A stretch of DNA of 64,000 bases, taken from CAYSTL01 sp964516805. Its GTDB lineage: Archaea > Thermoplasmatota > Thermoplasmata > Halarchaeoplasmatales > Halarchaeoplasmataceae. Positions within the stretch are counted from its first letter, which is position 1. Each line of letters starts with the position of its first letter. Shown here piece after piece: positions 43,291-53,625 of the stretch. The position numbers and the translations under genes were made by a program. Below the pieces are notes generated by a model. It did no database searches. It saw only the letters and a list, made by a program, of their open reading frames with translations, and had not been told where the DNA came from. Where the stretch lies: positions 1 through 64,000 of the forward strand of contig CAZEXI010000004.1 in the NCBI GenBank assembly GCA_964516805.1, in the 5' to 3' direction.

Positions 43291-45078
43291 TTATTCAACC
43301 GTCACGCTTTTAGCTAGATTTCTTGGTTTATCTATCGATCTATCCAGTCTGTATGCTGTATAATAAGCAACCAACTGAAGGACTACATTGACAAGTATCG
43401 GAGAAAATAATGGCGGTACCATAGGTATAGTTACGTACTCATCACTGAGTTTTCTAAGCTCTTTATCCTCATCCCCTACAGCAATGATAGGGCTCTCTCT
43501 TGCAGCTATCTCTCCGATATTCCCCAGCATCTTTTCAAATGTATGATCTTTTACAGCGATAGCTATCACAGGAGTATCCCTGGTTAAAAGGGCAAATGGA
43601 CCATGTTTCAATTCTCCTGCTGGATATCCGGTAGCGTTAATATATGCTATCTCTTTAAGTTTTAAGGCTCCTTCCAGTGCAACTGGATAATTTATATTTC
43701 TCCCGATGAAGAATATATCATAGGCCTTAGATAATCTTTCACTTATCTCTTTTATCTCATCTACTTTATCCAAAATCTTTTCTACCTTTCTAGGAAGTTT
43801 TCTCAACTCAGCTTTATAATCTTCAGATTTTCCTTTACTTATAACTCCTTTCTTGTAAGCCAATTCTATAGCCACCAGATACAAGGCTATAAGCTGAGTT
43901 GTAAATGTCTTCGTTGCTGCTACACCTATCTCTGGACCAGCTTGAGTATAGACCACTTCATCCACTTCTCTGGTTATAGAGCTATCTAATACATTGGTCA
44001 CAGCAAGTGTAGTACAGCCTCTCTTATTTGCCTCTCTAGCAGCAGCTATTGTGTCTAAAGTCTCACCGCTTTGAGATAATAATATGGTAAAAGGATAACT
44101 ATCATTTTCAGAGGAATAACGGTACTCAGAAGATACTTCAACAGAACAGGGTATCTTAGCTATCTTTTCTATTATATATTTACCAACATAGGCTGCATGC
44201 ATCGATGTACCACAGGCTATCAGCTTGATGTCATCGATACTATATTTAGAAAAATTTACCTCGTCAAATTCTGCCATCCTGCCCAAAAGAGATTCATGTA
44301 TTGCATCTGGCTGCTCATGGATCTCTTTCAACATGAAGTGTTCATATCCTCCTTTTTCAGCATCCTCTACACTCCAGTTTACCTTTTTTGTTTCTCTTTC
44401 TATTTGGTTACCTTCAAAATCGATTATTTCGATATCATCTTTACTTACTCTAGCAAGGTCTCCATCATGCAGGTATTTTATCTCGTTAGTATAATCCAAA
44501 ATCGCAGGAACATCAGAGGCAACTAGGTTTTCATTAGCTCCCACACCTATCACGAGGGGACTTTCATTTCGAGCTACTACCAAATTATCTTCGTCTTTAT
44601 GTATAGCTACTATTGCAAATGCTCCTTTTAATTTTTTAATGGAGTTCCTGAGAGCTTCCAATAGATCACCTTCGTAATTATCTTCCAAAAGATGAGCTAT
44701 TATCTCACTGTCAGTCTCTGATGTGAATTCGTGACCCTTCTCCACTAATTCTTCTTTTAAACTTACAAAGTTATCTATTATTCCATTATGTATCACAGCT
44801 ATATCTTCACCACAATCTGAAAAAGGATGTGCATTTTTATCTGAAGGTTTACCATGTGTTGCCCATCGAGTATGCCCTATACCAAGACTTCCGGATGGGA
44901 AACCATCTTTGTTCAAATCTTTAACTCTGCCTTTCTTCTTTTGTATATACATATCATCTTTATCAGTCTTTATAGCTACTCCTGCTGAATCGTATCCTCT
45001 GTACTCTAATCTCTTCAATCCTCTTAAAAGTATATTACCTACATCTTCTGATCCATTGTATCCTACAATACCGCACAT
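43291..45078 (-). CDS. glmS: Glucosamine-fructose-6-phosphate aminotransferase GlmS
   Basis: 595 aa. MCGIVGY places the glutaminase nucleophile at C2, RGLKRLEYRGYDSAG follows, then two SIS domains and a C-terminal KPRNLAKSVTVE. It uses glutamine to convert fructose-6-P to glucosamine-6-P, the first step to UDP-GlcNAc. GAGGTGGA upstream of ATG 45078. Ten bases after the upstream GlmU-like gene. Confidence 0.96.
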   Translation of the reverse strand: MCGIVGYNGSEDVGNILLRGLKRLEYRGYDSAGVAIKTDKDDMYIQKKKGRVKDLNKDGFPSGSLGIGHTRWATHGKPSDKNAHPFSDCGEDIAVIHNGIIDNFVSLKEELVEKGHEFTSETDSEIIAHLLEDNYEGDLLEALRNSIKKLKGAFAIVAIHKDEDNLVVARNESPLVIGVGANENLVASDVPAILDYTNEIKYLHDGDLARVSKDDIEIIDFEGNQIERETKKVNWSVEDAEKGGYEHFMLKEIHEQPDAIHESLLGRMAEFDEVNFSKYSIDDIKLIACGTSMHAAYVGKYIIEKIAKIPCSVEVSSEYRYSSENDSYPFTILLSQSGETLDTIAAAREANKRGCTTLAVTNVLDSSITREVDEVVYTQAGPEIGVAATKTFTTQLIALYLVAIELAYKKGVISKGKSEDYKAELRKLPRKVEKILDKVDEIKEISERLSKAYDIFFIGRNINYPVALEGALKLKEIAYINATGYPAGELKHGPFALLTRDTPVIAIAVKDHTFEKMLGNIGEIAARESPIIAVGDEDKELRKLSDEYVTIPMVPPLFSPILVNVVLQLVAYYTAYRLDRSIDKPRNLAKSVTVE

Positions 45079-45088
45079 CTAGTCCACC

Positions 45089-46288
45089 TCACATCACTCT
45101 TGTTTCAGATGGTACATTTTCACGTATGACCTTTCCAGAAGTGATCTTACAATCTGCACCTATTATAACTCCAGATTCAGTAGTTACTCCACTACCGATT
45201 ACTGTGTCTTCAGCAATCATACATCCTACATCTTTAATTTCATGTAAACCGTGTTCAGAGATTATGCTTGCATCAGATAGGTAAGTAGAGAAATTACTTC
45301 CAATATTAACTCCAGTTCCTATAACTGAATTCTCAATTTTCGAACTTGGCTCTATGTTTATACCCTTCATCAACAATGAATTTTTGACCACTGTGAAAGG
45401 CGATATTTTAGAATCATTTCCAATACTAGTCGATGGAAGAATACAGGCCTGGGGTCCGATATCACAGTTTTCCCCGATCTTAACTGGACCTTCAATATAT
45501 GTCCCTCCTCTAACTATCGTACCTTCTCCTATCTCTACATCACCTTTGATGATAACATTATCCTCAATAATACCCTCAACTGAATTTGGAACGTTCTGAA
45601 GTGCAGCAGAATTTACTTTTTGTAAATCCCAGGGATACACAGCATCTATCCAAGTAGATTTTGTGATTATACCCTTAACATCTTTACTTTTCATTACTCT
45701 AGTTACCACTGTTGTTAGATCGTAAATTCTTTCCTCCATAGCTTCTTCTATGTGATCAAATATCTCAGGAGGGAATGAATATATTCCAGTCGATATTAGA
45801 TTGCTTTCACTTCTTTCTGGTTTCTCTATCAAGTCGCATAATTTACTATCATCTAGAGTACATACACCGTACTTTGAAGGTGTCTTACTTCTTGTAACAA
45901 GCAGAGTATATTCATCTTTTCCTTCTAATAAATCTTTTATAGTCTTATCTGAGATCACGTTATCTCCAGGCAGTACTAAAAATTCATCATCTATCTTCGC
46001 TCTAGCTTTATGTAATGCGTGAGCAGTGCCACCTTGAGAAGGCTGTTTTCTCTGATATACATAGTCAATATTGGCATCAAAGTCTGATCCATCACCAAAA
46101 TAAGACATTATCTTTCTTCTCTTATAACCAACAACTATGACAATATCCGTGATACCATTTTCAACTAAAGATTCAACAACATATTGTAAAATCGGCTTAT
46201 TAGCAACAGATATCATCACTTTTGGCTCAGAGACAGTGAATGGACGTAATCTAGTACCTTCACCCGCAGCCAGAATAACTGCTTTCAT
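45089..46288 (-). CDS. GlmU-like sugar-1-phosphate nucleotidyltransferase/acetyltransferase
   Basis: 399 aa. N-terminal nucleotidyltransferase with LAAGEGTRLRP(F) and a C-terminal left-handed beta-helix of hexapeptide repeats. Archaeal versions such as the ST0452 type make UDP-GlcNAc by acetylating glucosamine-1-P and adding UMP. Operon with glmS strengthens that reading. LeuRS lies 38 nt upstream on the same strand. Confidence 0.9.
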   Translation of the reverse strand: MKAVILAAGEGTRLRPFTVSEPKVMISVANKPILQYVVESLVENGITDIVIVVGYKRRKIMSYFGDGSDFDANIDYVYQRKQPSQGGTAHALHKARAKIDDEFLVLPGDNVISDKTIKDLLEGKDEYTLLVTRSKTPSKYGVCTLDDSKLCDLIEKPERSESNLISTGIYSFPPEIFDHIEEAMEERIYDLTTVVTRVMKSKDVKGIITKSTWIDAVYPWDLQKVNSAALQNVPNSVEGIIEDNVIIKGDVEIGEGTIVRGGTYIEGPVKIGENCDIGPQACILPSTSIGNDSKISPFTVVKNSLLMKGINIEPSSKIENSVIGTGVNIGSNFSTYLSDASIISEHGLHEIKDVGCMIAEDTVIGSGVTTESGVIIGADCKITSGKVIRENVPSETRVM

Positions 46289-46326
46289 GCATAAGTATAA
46301 AGATTAGATTAATTTAAGAGTTTTGA

Positions 46327-49182
46327 TTATTCGACATATATTGCTGGTTTTCTAGGCATGGCATGTTTGCTCTTGTTTACTGGGTCATATATGTTTTTTT
46401 CTCCAGCTTTGTATATTCTTATGGTTGTATCAAACTGTGATTCTAGGAATTTCTTGTTATTTTCCAACGTTTCATATTCATCAAACGAAATGCTCCATGT
46501 TTTTTTCTGCCCTTTTTCTCTGATTTCCTGAAGTACGTCCTGAACGAAGGACGAAAGTTGATTGGAAGGCGCATCTATCTTCTGTACTAATTCTCCCATT
46601 ATTCCCATACCTTTATCAGGATTATCGATGATCTCCTTCAAAGCCTCTTCTTTCCAGGATCCCGCTACATACAGGTGTATCTCTTCTCCTTTAACATCTG
46701 CTATATCCAATATCTGTTTTATATCATCACTGACGTCTTTTAGATATTCCTCTTTAGCTTCTGCTATTTCTGATATTAAATCTTCATTTACTTCCGGTAA
46801 ACTTTGTTCCGTCACAAACTCAGTATCGAATTTACTGCTCAACTCTTCCGCGATATGTGGTGTGAAGGGAGCAATCATTTTTACCCATTTCTTCCCTATT
46901 CGTTTCAAAAGTGCTCCGTTCACGCCTCCTCTATTAAAGTACCATTCTATTTCAGAAGGAATATCGTAAAACACAACATTAGCTCCTTTCCTTATCTCCT
47001 GATCTTCCATTATATCGTAATATTCTCTCATGAGAACGTTGAATCTAGATTCCAAGTATTCATCAACAGATGATTCTTCTCCTTCAGTGTCGAACATCTT
47101 ATTGACCAGATCCCATATACTTCTGAGTTTTTTTCTGTAATTGAACGCTTCTTTCTCACTCCAATCCTTATCAACAAAAGGACTAGATGAATGAGCGTAG
47201 AACAAACGCAGGGTATCTACTCCGTACTTCTCAGCAGCATCCTGGATAGGTTCAGCTCCACCTTTTGATTTAGATATCTTTCCGCCTTTACCTACTAACC
47301 ACCAATTGACAAAAATTCCTTGAGGCCAGTTTTCTTCATTTAGTATACCAACATGATTCATTAGGAACACAGGGAAGTGTACCGTCATGTGTTCTTTACC
47401 ACCCAGGTTCAGATCGAGTGGATACCAGTACTCGAAATCTTTTCTAGCTTTCTCTATCTTATCTTTTTCTAAACCAGTCTTTTTAGATACCTTTTCAACA
47501 TCTCCTCTTCCAAGATAAACGTAATCAAAGAATTCTTCTGTCATCTGTTCTGCTTTTATTTTACCTTCATTATAGTGCTTAGCAAGGATATAATATGCTG
47601 GATACAAGGTTGAATCCGCTATAGCCTCGATCACCCATTTTTCATCGAACGGAAATTCTGTACCCATCCAATTACCCATCCTAGCACAGGAACGATCCTG
47701 AAACCATTCTATAGTATCTGGGAGGTTGTCTGCATAACTCTGAGGTTTTATGTTCATATTTTCAGCATGTCTTTTACTTTCTTTTGTCAATTCATCATCA
47801 GAGTACTGGATGAACCATTGATCCGGAATCTTTCCAACTACTACTTTCCCACCACATCTGCATATCACTTCTTCAGAAAGATCGTACATGATGTCCGCTT
47901 CACCAGATTCGATCATATCATCCTTGACCATATCCTTAGCTTCCTGTACTCTCATCCCCTCATACTCTTCACATGAACCCAGCATAGTTCCTGTGTGAAA
48001 TCCAGCTTTGTAAATCTTCTGGGTAGCCTCTTCCAGTTTTTCTTCTTCCTCCTGACTCCCTATTTCCATCTCATCTATGATCTTCTCTGCAGGATTTCTA
48101 CCCCATTCATCAGAATCTATGATAGCTATCGGTTCTACATCTTTTATCTTTTCTTTTAAATCAAACGTTTCCAATAACTCGTCATCTTCCTTGATATCCT
48201 TCAAGGCTATCCAATCATAAGGAGCATCACTTGGTACGCTTGTTACGATACCCGTTCCAACGTCTGGATCTGTGAAAGTAGCTGGTAAAATTATGATGTC
48301 ACGATGTATGGCAGGTGCGGTTGCATAATCACCTATCATCTCCTCTCCCCTGATCGTATCAACGACTTCGATATCGTCTTTTTGATAACTCAATTTATCA
48401 GCAGCTTCTTCACTCAGTATCCACTCTTCGTCATCGATCTTAGCGATTACGTATTCTTCCTCAGGATCGACCCATAGATTCGTTTGTCCAAACACAGTTT
48501 CAGGTCTCAGTGTTGCCGCTGTTATGTATCTATCTCCATACTCGAACTTGAGAAGCGTGTATTCATGCTTTTCAGCATTACCACCTTTTTGAAGATCAGT
48601 TTCAGAGGGATCGACAGCCACAGGACCACATTCAACACATTCGGTTCCGAAATATGGTTTCTGAGTGAGTAAATCATTCTCCTTTAATTTCTTGAACTGC
48701 CATTTTATGAACTGTTTGTAATCATCTCTAATAGTATATGTGAAATAATCAAAATCTATACTTATACCAAATTTCTTCCAATATTTTTCTTTATAGACTT
48801 CGTTGAAGTAATCGACCAACTCCATGGGATCCTTTAATCTCTCTATCTCTTCTTCAGTAGCACCGTTCCTTTTCATGTAGTCGATCTTATCTTGATTTCC
48901 ATCTTCTATTTGTTTTGCTAAACTTATAGCTTGATTTCCAGTAGGATGTGTTCCTGCAGGGAATAGTACATTGTAACCTTCCATCTTCTTGTATCTAGCA
49001 ATTATATCTGTATAACTATAACATCTCATATGACCTAGATGAAGAAAACCTGAGATTCCCGGATATGCGAATATCAGATAAAACGGCTCTTTGGATTCAT
49101 CTACTTCGGTTTTATAGACACCATTCTCCTGCCATCTCTGCTGCCACTTTTCTTCGATCTCCACGGGGTCGTACTCGCTCAT
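46327..49182 (-). CDS. leuS: Leucyl-tRNA synthetase, archaeal type
   Basis: 951 aa. HLGH (HIGH) and KISKS (KMSKS) class I signatures, a CP1 editing domain with DPDVGTGIVTSVPSDAPYD, and an archaeal-type C-terminus. Charges tRNA-Leu. ATG 49182 is chosen: a TATA-like TTTAAATAA 25 nt upstream suggests a leaderless start, and the TTG at 49188 lacks support. Confidence 0.97.
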   Translation of the reverse strand: MSEYDPVEIEEKWQQRWQENGVYKTEVDESKEPFYLIFAYPGISGFLHLGHMRCYSYTDIIARYKKMEGYNVLFPAGTHPTGNQAISLAKQIEDGNQDKIDYMKRNGATEEEIERLKDPMELVDYFNEVYKEKYWKKFGISIDFDYFTYTIRDDYKQFIKWQFKKLKENDLLTQKPYFGTECVECGPVAVDPSETDLQKGGNAEKHEYTLLKFEYGDRYITAATLRPETVFGQTNLWVDPEEEYVIAKIDDEEWILSEEAADKLSYQKDDIEVVDTIRGEEMIGDYATAPAIHRDIIILPATFTDPDVGTGIVTSVPSDAPYDWIALKDIKEDDELLETFDLKEKIKDVEPIAIIDSDEWGRNPAEKIIDEMEIGSQEEEEKLEEATQKIYKAGFHTGTMLGSCEEYEGMRVQEAKDMVKDDMIESGEADIMYDLSEEVICRCGGKVVVGKIPDQWFIQYSDDELTKESKRHAENMNIKPQSYADNLPDTIEWFQDRSCARMGNWMGTEFPFDEKWVIEAIADSTLYPAYYILAKHYNEGKIKAEQMTEEFFDYVYLGRGDVEKVSKKTGLEKDKIEKARKDFEYWYPLDLNLGGKEHMTVHFPVFLMNHVGILNEENWPQGIFVNWWLVGKGGKISKSKGGAEPIQDAAEKYGVDTLRLFYAHSSSPFVDKDWSEKEAFNYRKKLRSIWDLVNKMFDTEGEESSVDEYLESRFNVLMREYYDIMEDQEIRKGANVVFYDIPSEIEWYFNRGGVNGALLKRIGKKWVKMIAPFTPHIAEELSSKFDTEFVTEQSLPEVNEDLISEIAEAKEEYLKDVSDDIKQILDIADVKGEEIHLYVAGSWKEEALKEIIDNPDKGMGIMGELVQKIDAPSNQLSSFVQDVLQEIREKGQKKTWSISFDEYETLENNKKFLESQFDTTIRIYKAGEKNIYDPVNKSKHAMPRKPAIYVE

Positions 49183-49202
49183 ACTCAAGCGAAATATAGT
49201 TG

Positions 49203-49212
49203 TTTATTTAAA
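49203..49212 (-). promoter_or_regulatory. Probable TATA box of leuS
   Basis: On the minus strand TTTAAATAAA, about 25 nt before ATG 49182, giving a leaderless transcript. The divergent gene to the right starts elsewhere. Confidence 0.4.
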
Positions 49213-49222
49213 ACCTTTCGAA

Positions 49223-50485
49223 TCATCTAGATAATTTATCCATGATACCTTTCTTTTTACCTATCCTCCCAGTTATCAACCTATCGCTTTTGAATATCCA
49301 AACAGCTACAGCTATCATAACCAAAGAAAATAGAGCCACATAGATTATACCAGCTATCACCAGCATGTAATCCCCGAACATCAGTGATCTCATGGCCAAG
49401 ATCGGATGAGAGAAAGGAATCGCGAACATCGCTCCCTTCATCAACATGGGTAGATTGTTAAAATCAGTGAACATGAACACAAACATCGGTACCATGGCAA
49501 GTGCTGTGATGGGAAATAGAAGAGTTTGTGCAGATTTGTAATTCTTAGCAAATGTTCCCATTATCAAACTCAAAGCTAATCCAGCGAGTAATGCTACGAA
49601 GAGTGATATGCCTACAAGGACATAATCAAAAACACCGAGACTTAAACCATAATTAGCCAGATCCAGTTCCGTAGTTTGAAAGGACTGCATGTAGTACCCA
49701 AATCCTATCATGTAAACAACGGCCATCATCAAACCGATAACCGCTGCTCCGATCAATTTGCCAGCTACTATCGAACTCCTCTTTATAGGTAGTGTAAGCA
49801 ATGTTTCTAATGTTTTATCTTCTTTTTCCATCCCCATCGATGAAATCACAGTGCCCCCTGCCATCATTATAAGCATCATAGTCACTATCGGTACCATTAT
49901 CGATTGTGTTGAAAGCAGGCCACTTATCGTAGAAGGCGATACATCATCCATCCTTTTCCCTTTGAAGATGGTTGTTTCATTTCTAACTGTAGGATGCAGT
50001 ATTTGACCCGGTTCAGCACCAGTTTTATTTTCTATCAATGATTGAGATATATGCTGATCTATACTCGTTATCAAGTTGTTTACAACTTCAGAGGAAACAG
50101 AATCCATCAACCCTGCGCCTTTCATTATCCAGAATATACGGATTGTTGTGGTTGAGTTATGTTCTATGCTGTGAGTGAAATTGGACGGTATCTCCAGCAC
50201 AGCAGTGCCATCCTTATCAGTTACGTAACCTATTCCTGTATCTATATCACTACCATTATACACGATCTTTGAATTTTGATCTAAAACTGATACAGCTAAA
50301 TCAGAATAATTACCCGAATCATTATTGATCAAACCTATAACTGGTCTTTCTTCTAACTCTTCTTCAAAACTCCCCATCATGTTACCTATGGAAGCAAAAA
50401 CTAGAGCAATAACAACAACAGGAACTATGGTAGAAGGGGTCAATAACTCTTTGACCTCTTTCTTTATAATATTTATAAGACTCAT
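49223..50485 (-). CDS. ABC-2-type exporter permease
   Basis: 420 aa. One N-terminal helix, a large outside loop (about 40-190), then five or six helices. This is the ABC2_membrane_3/NatB-like design. Partner ATPase lies upstream with a four-base ATGA overlap (50482-50485). Likely exports Na+, a drug or a lipid; substrate unknown. Confidence 0.85.
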   Translation of the reverse strand: MSLINIIKKEVKELLTPSTIVPVVVIALVFASIGNMMGSFEEELEERPVIGLINNDSGNYSDLAVSVLDQNSKIVYNGSDIDTGIGYVTDKDGTAVLEIPSNFTHSIEHNSTTTIRIFWIMKGAGLMDSVSSEVVNNLITSIDQHISQSLIENKTGAEPGQILHPTVRNETTIFKGKRMDDVSPSTISGLLSTQSIMVPIVTMMLIMMAGGTVISSMGMEKEDKTLETLLTLPIKRSSIVAGKLIGAAVIGLMMAVVYMIGFGYYMQSFQTTELDLANYGLSLGVFDYVLVGISLFVALLAGLALSLIMGTFAKNYKSAQTLLFPITALAMVPMFVFMFTDFNNLPMLMKGAMFAIPFSHPILAMRSLMFGDYMLVIAGIIYVALFSLVMIAVAVWIFKSDRLITGRIGKKKGIMDKLSR

Positions 50486-51204
50486 TTTACCACCTTCGTA
50501 AATACTTCTTCGATGTTTTCTGCTTCGTATCGTTTCTTTAGCCTTTTTGGAGTTCCATGTTCTACAATTCTACCTTCGTCTATCAGTGCTATTCTATCAC
50601 ACATATAATCTACTTCTAACATATTATGTGAAGATAACAGAACAGTTGTACCTTCCTTAGCATAGTTCTTGATTATCTGCCTGACCTCTCTAGCATTCAC
50701 CACATCTAATCCCGAAGTGGGTTCATCTAAAATAGCTAATTTAGGATCTATCATCAAAGCCCGCCCTATCAATAATCTTCTTTTCATGCCTTTACTATAT
50801 GTATCTACTTTGTCATCGATCCTATCGCCTAAATCAGCTATACTGACGCCTTTCTCGACTTTTGCCTTAGTTCTGTCTTTTCCATCGAAAAATTTTGCTA
50901 TGAATTCTAGATACTCTTTACCCGACAAATTCTTGTAAGCACCTGCATCTTCAGGTAGATAACTAATTATCTCTCTAACTTTATCTGGCTGCTTTTCAAC
51001 ATCATTACCAAAAACATCTATCGATCCTTCTGTTATCTGAAGCAGAGTCGAGATTATTCTGAGTGTTGTTGTTTTCCCAGCTCCATTTGGTCCGATCAAA
51101 CCGAATATTTCACCCTCTTTTACTGAAAATGAGATGCCTTTTACAGCTTCGAAATTTCCATATTTTTTTACTAGATCATTTATCTCAACAGAGTTTTTCA
51201 TCAT
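50482..51204 (-). CDS. ABC exporter ATPase, NatA/CcmA-like
   Basis: 240 aa. Walker A GPNGAGKTT, a signature region YSKGMKRRL and Walker B LAILDEPTSGLD. ATGATG at the start; 51204 or 51201. GAGGG lies upstream. Forms a heteromeric exporter with the permease just downstream. Confidence 0.92.
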   Translation of the reverse strand: MMKNSVEINDLVKKYGNFEAVKGISFSVKEGEIFGLIGPNGAGKTTTLRIISTLLQITEGSIDVFGNDVEKQPDKVREIISYLPEDAGAYKNLSGKEYLEFIAKFFDGKDRTKAKVEKGVSIADLGDRIDDKVDTYSKGMKRRLLIGRALMIDPKLAILDEPTSGLDVVNAREVRQIIKNYAKEGTTVLLSSHNMLEVDYMCDRIALIDEGRIVEHGTPKRLKKRYEAENIEEVFTKVVK

Positions 51205-51329
51205 AACCCTCGCATATTAAATATGACATTAGATTTTAGAATGTATATTTAAACATATCTTTGTTTTTTAAATAAACAGCCTAAAAGCTTATTTAACCAA
51301 AAATATTAGTTACATCTAAGTGAAGCTAA

Positions 51330-52091
51330 ATGATCGAGACGAAGAAGCTCTACAAAAGTTTCGGAAATACAGCAGCTGTAAATCACTTGGACTTCAAAGT
51401 AGATGATAGCGAGATCTATGGACTATTAGGTCCCAATGGCAGTGGAAAAAGTACGACCATGAAGATACTTACAGGTATATTGAAACCAACAGGAGGACAG
51501 GCATTTATCAACGGTATAAATGTAGCAGAAAATCCCAATAGAGTGAAAGAGATGGTTGGATATATCCCTGAAAGTCCAAATCTATATGAAAGTTTGACAC
51601 CTAATGATCTGTTCAACATGGTTGGAGGAATAAGAAATATACCTGACGAAAAATTGAACAAGAGAGTGAATTATTTTGTCGATGCTTTCGCTCTTGAGGA
51701 GTATATGCACCAGTTCATAGGTTCACTGAGCTTTGGAAATAAACAGAAAGTCTCGATCACGACTGCACTTCTTCATAATCCTTCAATACTGATAATGGAC
51801 GAAGCTATGAACGGACTCGATCCGAAGATAGCTAGGATACTTAGAGAGATCTTATTTGAGTTCAAAGAAGACGGTAAAAGCATCATTTTCTCTACTCATG
51901 TATTACCTTTAGCTGAGATAGTTTGCGACAGGATGGGGGTCATAAACAGAGGTAAAATAATCGCGGAAGGAACTGTAGAGGAACTAAAAGAAAAATCACA
52001 TGAAGGTAATTTAGAAGATGTATTTTTAGAATTGACAAAAAGCAAAGATGAGGTTTCAACCGTGGTAAGTGCCCTTAAGGAAACTGAATAG
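51330..52091 (+). CDS. ABC exporter ATPase (second, divergent pair)
   Basis: 253 aa. Walker A GPNGSGKST, signature LSFGNKQKV (a variant of LSGGQ) and Walker B LIMDEAMNGLD, so the usual EP is EA. It pairs with the membrane protein that begins 8 bases after its stop. Transcribed away from the first exporter. Confidence 0.9.
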   Translation: MIETKKLYKSFGNTAAVNHLDFKVDDSEIYGLLGPNGSGKSTTMKILTGILKPTGGQAFINGINVAENPNRVKEMVGYIPESPNLYESLTPNDLFNMVGGIRNIPDEKLNKRVNYFVDAFALEEYMHQFIGSLSFGNKQKVSITTALLHNPSILIMDEAMNGLDPKIARILREILFEFKEDGKSIIFSTHVLPLAEIVCDRMGVINRGKIIAEGTVEELKEKSHEGNLEDVFLELTKSKDEVSTVVSALKETE

Positions 52092-52099
52092 GTGGTTAT

Positions 52100-53575
52100 T
52101 TGTTCGAAGTGATCAAGATACTGTATAGAGAACTACATTACCAGATGGTAAAAAGCAATCCGATGGTAGCTAATGACGAGAAAAAATTCGAGCAGCAGTT
52201 GAAGAAATCATTGGACATGAAAAAAAATATTCTAAGACAATCATTCGGTTTTTTGTTCTTTGGCGTTTTCACCGCTTCAAGTATCTATATGGCTGATAGT
52301 GAATCCATGATGATCGGAGTTCTATCCTCACTAGCTTTGATCCCACTAATCTTATCTATTTATCAAACAACTATTCAGGCTTCGTATTTTACATCGTTAG
52401 GCATATTTGAACCGTTGAAATCTCAACCGGTTAAACTTGGTGGAAGATATCTCAGTGGTGTTATATCAATAGACCTGTTACCTGGACTTATCATCGTGAT
52501 CCCGAGTGCTATCGTATTGATAGTTAAAAGTCCACTTCACGGATTTTTAGCTCTTATGTGGCTACTTGTAGGAATATTGATAGGTCATACCATAGGTCTT
52601 GGAATTTTCTCAACATTTGGTTTAAAAATCAAAAACTATAAAGGTAAATTTGGATGGGCTAAAAATATCGGTAAAACTATCGGTCTTCTCTTGGTAATGG
52701 GTATGTTCTTTGCTGTGATATACCTGCAGGATTATATAGCACAGCAGAGTCAAATAATAACCAGCTATTCTTATGTTTATCCACTTTCTATAGCTTCTGT
52801 TTTTGATCCATTGAATAGTGCATTATTATTGATCGGCCATCTGATAATCGTAGTACCACTCTATTTCTTTTTCATCAAAAAGGTTTGGTCAGGTATACTT
52901 GAACCTGAAGTCGTTACTGAAGGAAAGGTTGAAACCAGCTATAAAACTTCAGTGAAGAAACCGATCGCTTCGCTCATATACAAAGATTTTAGGATAATTA
53001 GCAGAAAAACATCGATGATCGCTGGATTCCTATTACCTCTTTACATAATAATACCTCAGATCTTTATCGGCATCGAAGACGGAGCTATATCGATAACAGA
53101 AACTACCACTTTTATGTTCATAGTTGGAGTGATGACTGTCGCTGGAGCTGATGCTATATTGAAGGTGGAAGGAAAGACCTTAGATTTCCTAAAGACTTTA
53201 CCGATCTCAAAAAAACAGTTCGCCATGAGTAAAGCTGTCTCGATGTGTATAATACCTACGATCTTAGAGATGGCCGTTATAGGAGTAGGACTTTATTTTG
53301 ATACACAGGTACTATACCTAGTTCCCTTGGCTCTTATCTTACCCTTCACTTCAGCACTTGTAACTATGGCGTATCTTTTCAGATATAAAGGTGACGATAT
53401 AGGTACGCCAGAGTTCAACTACAAAAAGATGTTCATATTATTCATCATAGTCGGAGCACTGTTCGGAGTGATCGCACTACCTATATTTATCCTGGATATG
53501 CTACCAAGATACTTCATCAGCTATGGGATCGCATTCATTTCAGCTTTCATGGTTTATAGATTCTTGAACAAATGA
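52100..53575 (+). CDS. Multi-helix ABC exporter membrane protein
   Basis: 491 aa, about 12 hydrophobic helices in two halves. Start TTG 52100 with AGGTGG upstream; the first helices begin near residue 45. Partner of the preceding ATPase. Family not certain; resembles large ABC-2-type or lantibiotic-exporter permeases. Confidence 0.78.
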   Translation: MFEVIKILYRELHYQMVKSNPMVANDEKKFEQQLKKSLDMKKNILRQSFGFLFFGVFTASSIYMADSESMMIGVLSSLALIPLILSIYQTTIQASYFTSLGIFEPLKSQPVKLGGRYLSGVISIDLLPGLIIVIPSAIVLIVKSPLHGFLALMWLLVGILIGHTIGLGIFSTFGLKIKNYKGKFGWAKNIGKTIGLLLVMGMFFAVIYLQDYIAQQSQIITSYSYVYPLSIASVFDPLNSALLLIGHLIIVVPLYFFFIKKVWSGILEPEVVTEGKVETSYKTSVKKPIASLIYKDFRIISRKTSMIAGFLLPLYIIIPQIFIGIEDGAISITETTTFMFIVGVMTVAGADAILKVEGKTLDFLKTLPISKKQFAMSKAVSMCIIPTILEMAVIGVGLYFDTQVLYLVPLALILPFTSALVTMAYLFRYKGDDIGTPEFNYKKMFILFIIVGALFGVIALPIFILDMLPRYFISYGIAFISAFMVYRFLNK

Positions 53576-53625
53576 AAATCCCACAAGATTTATTTATTCT
53601 AGATTATTTCTTCTAACTGATCATC

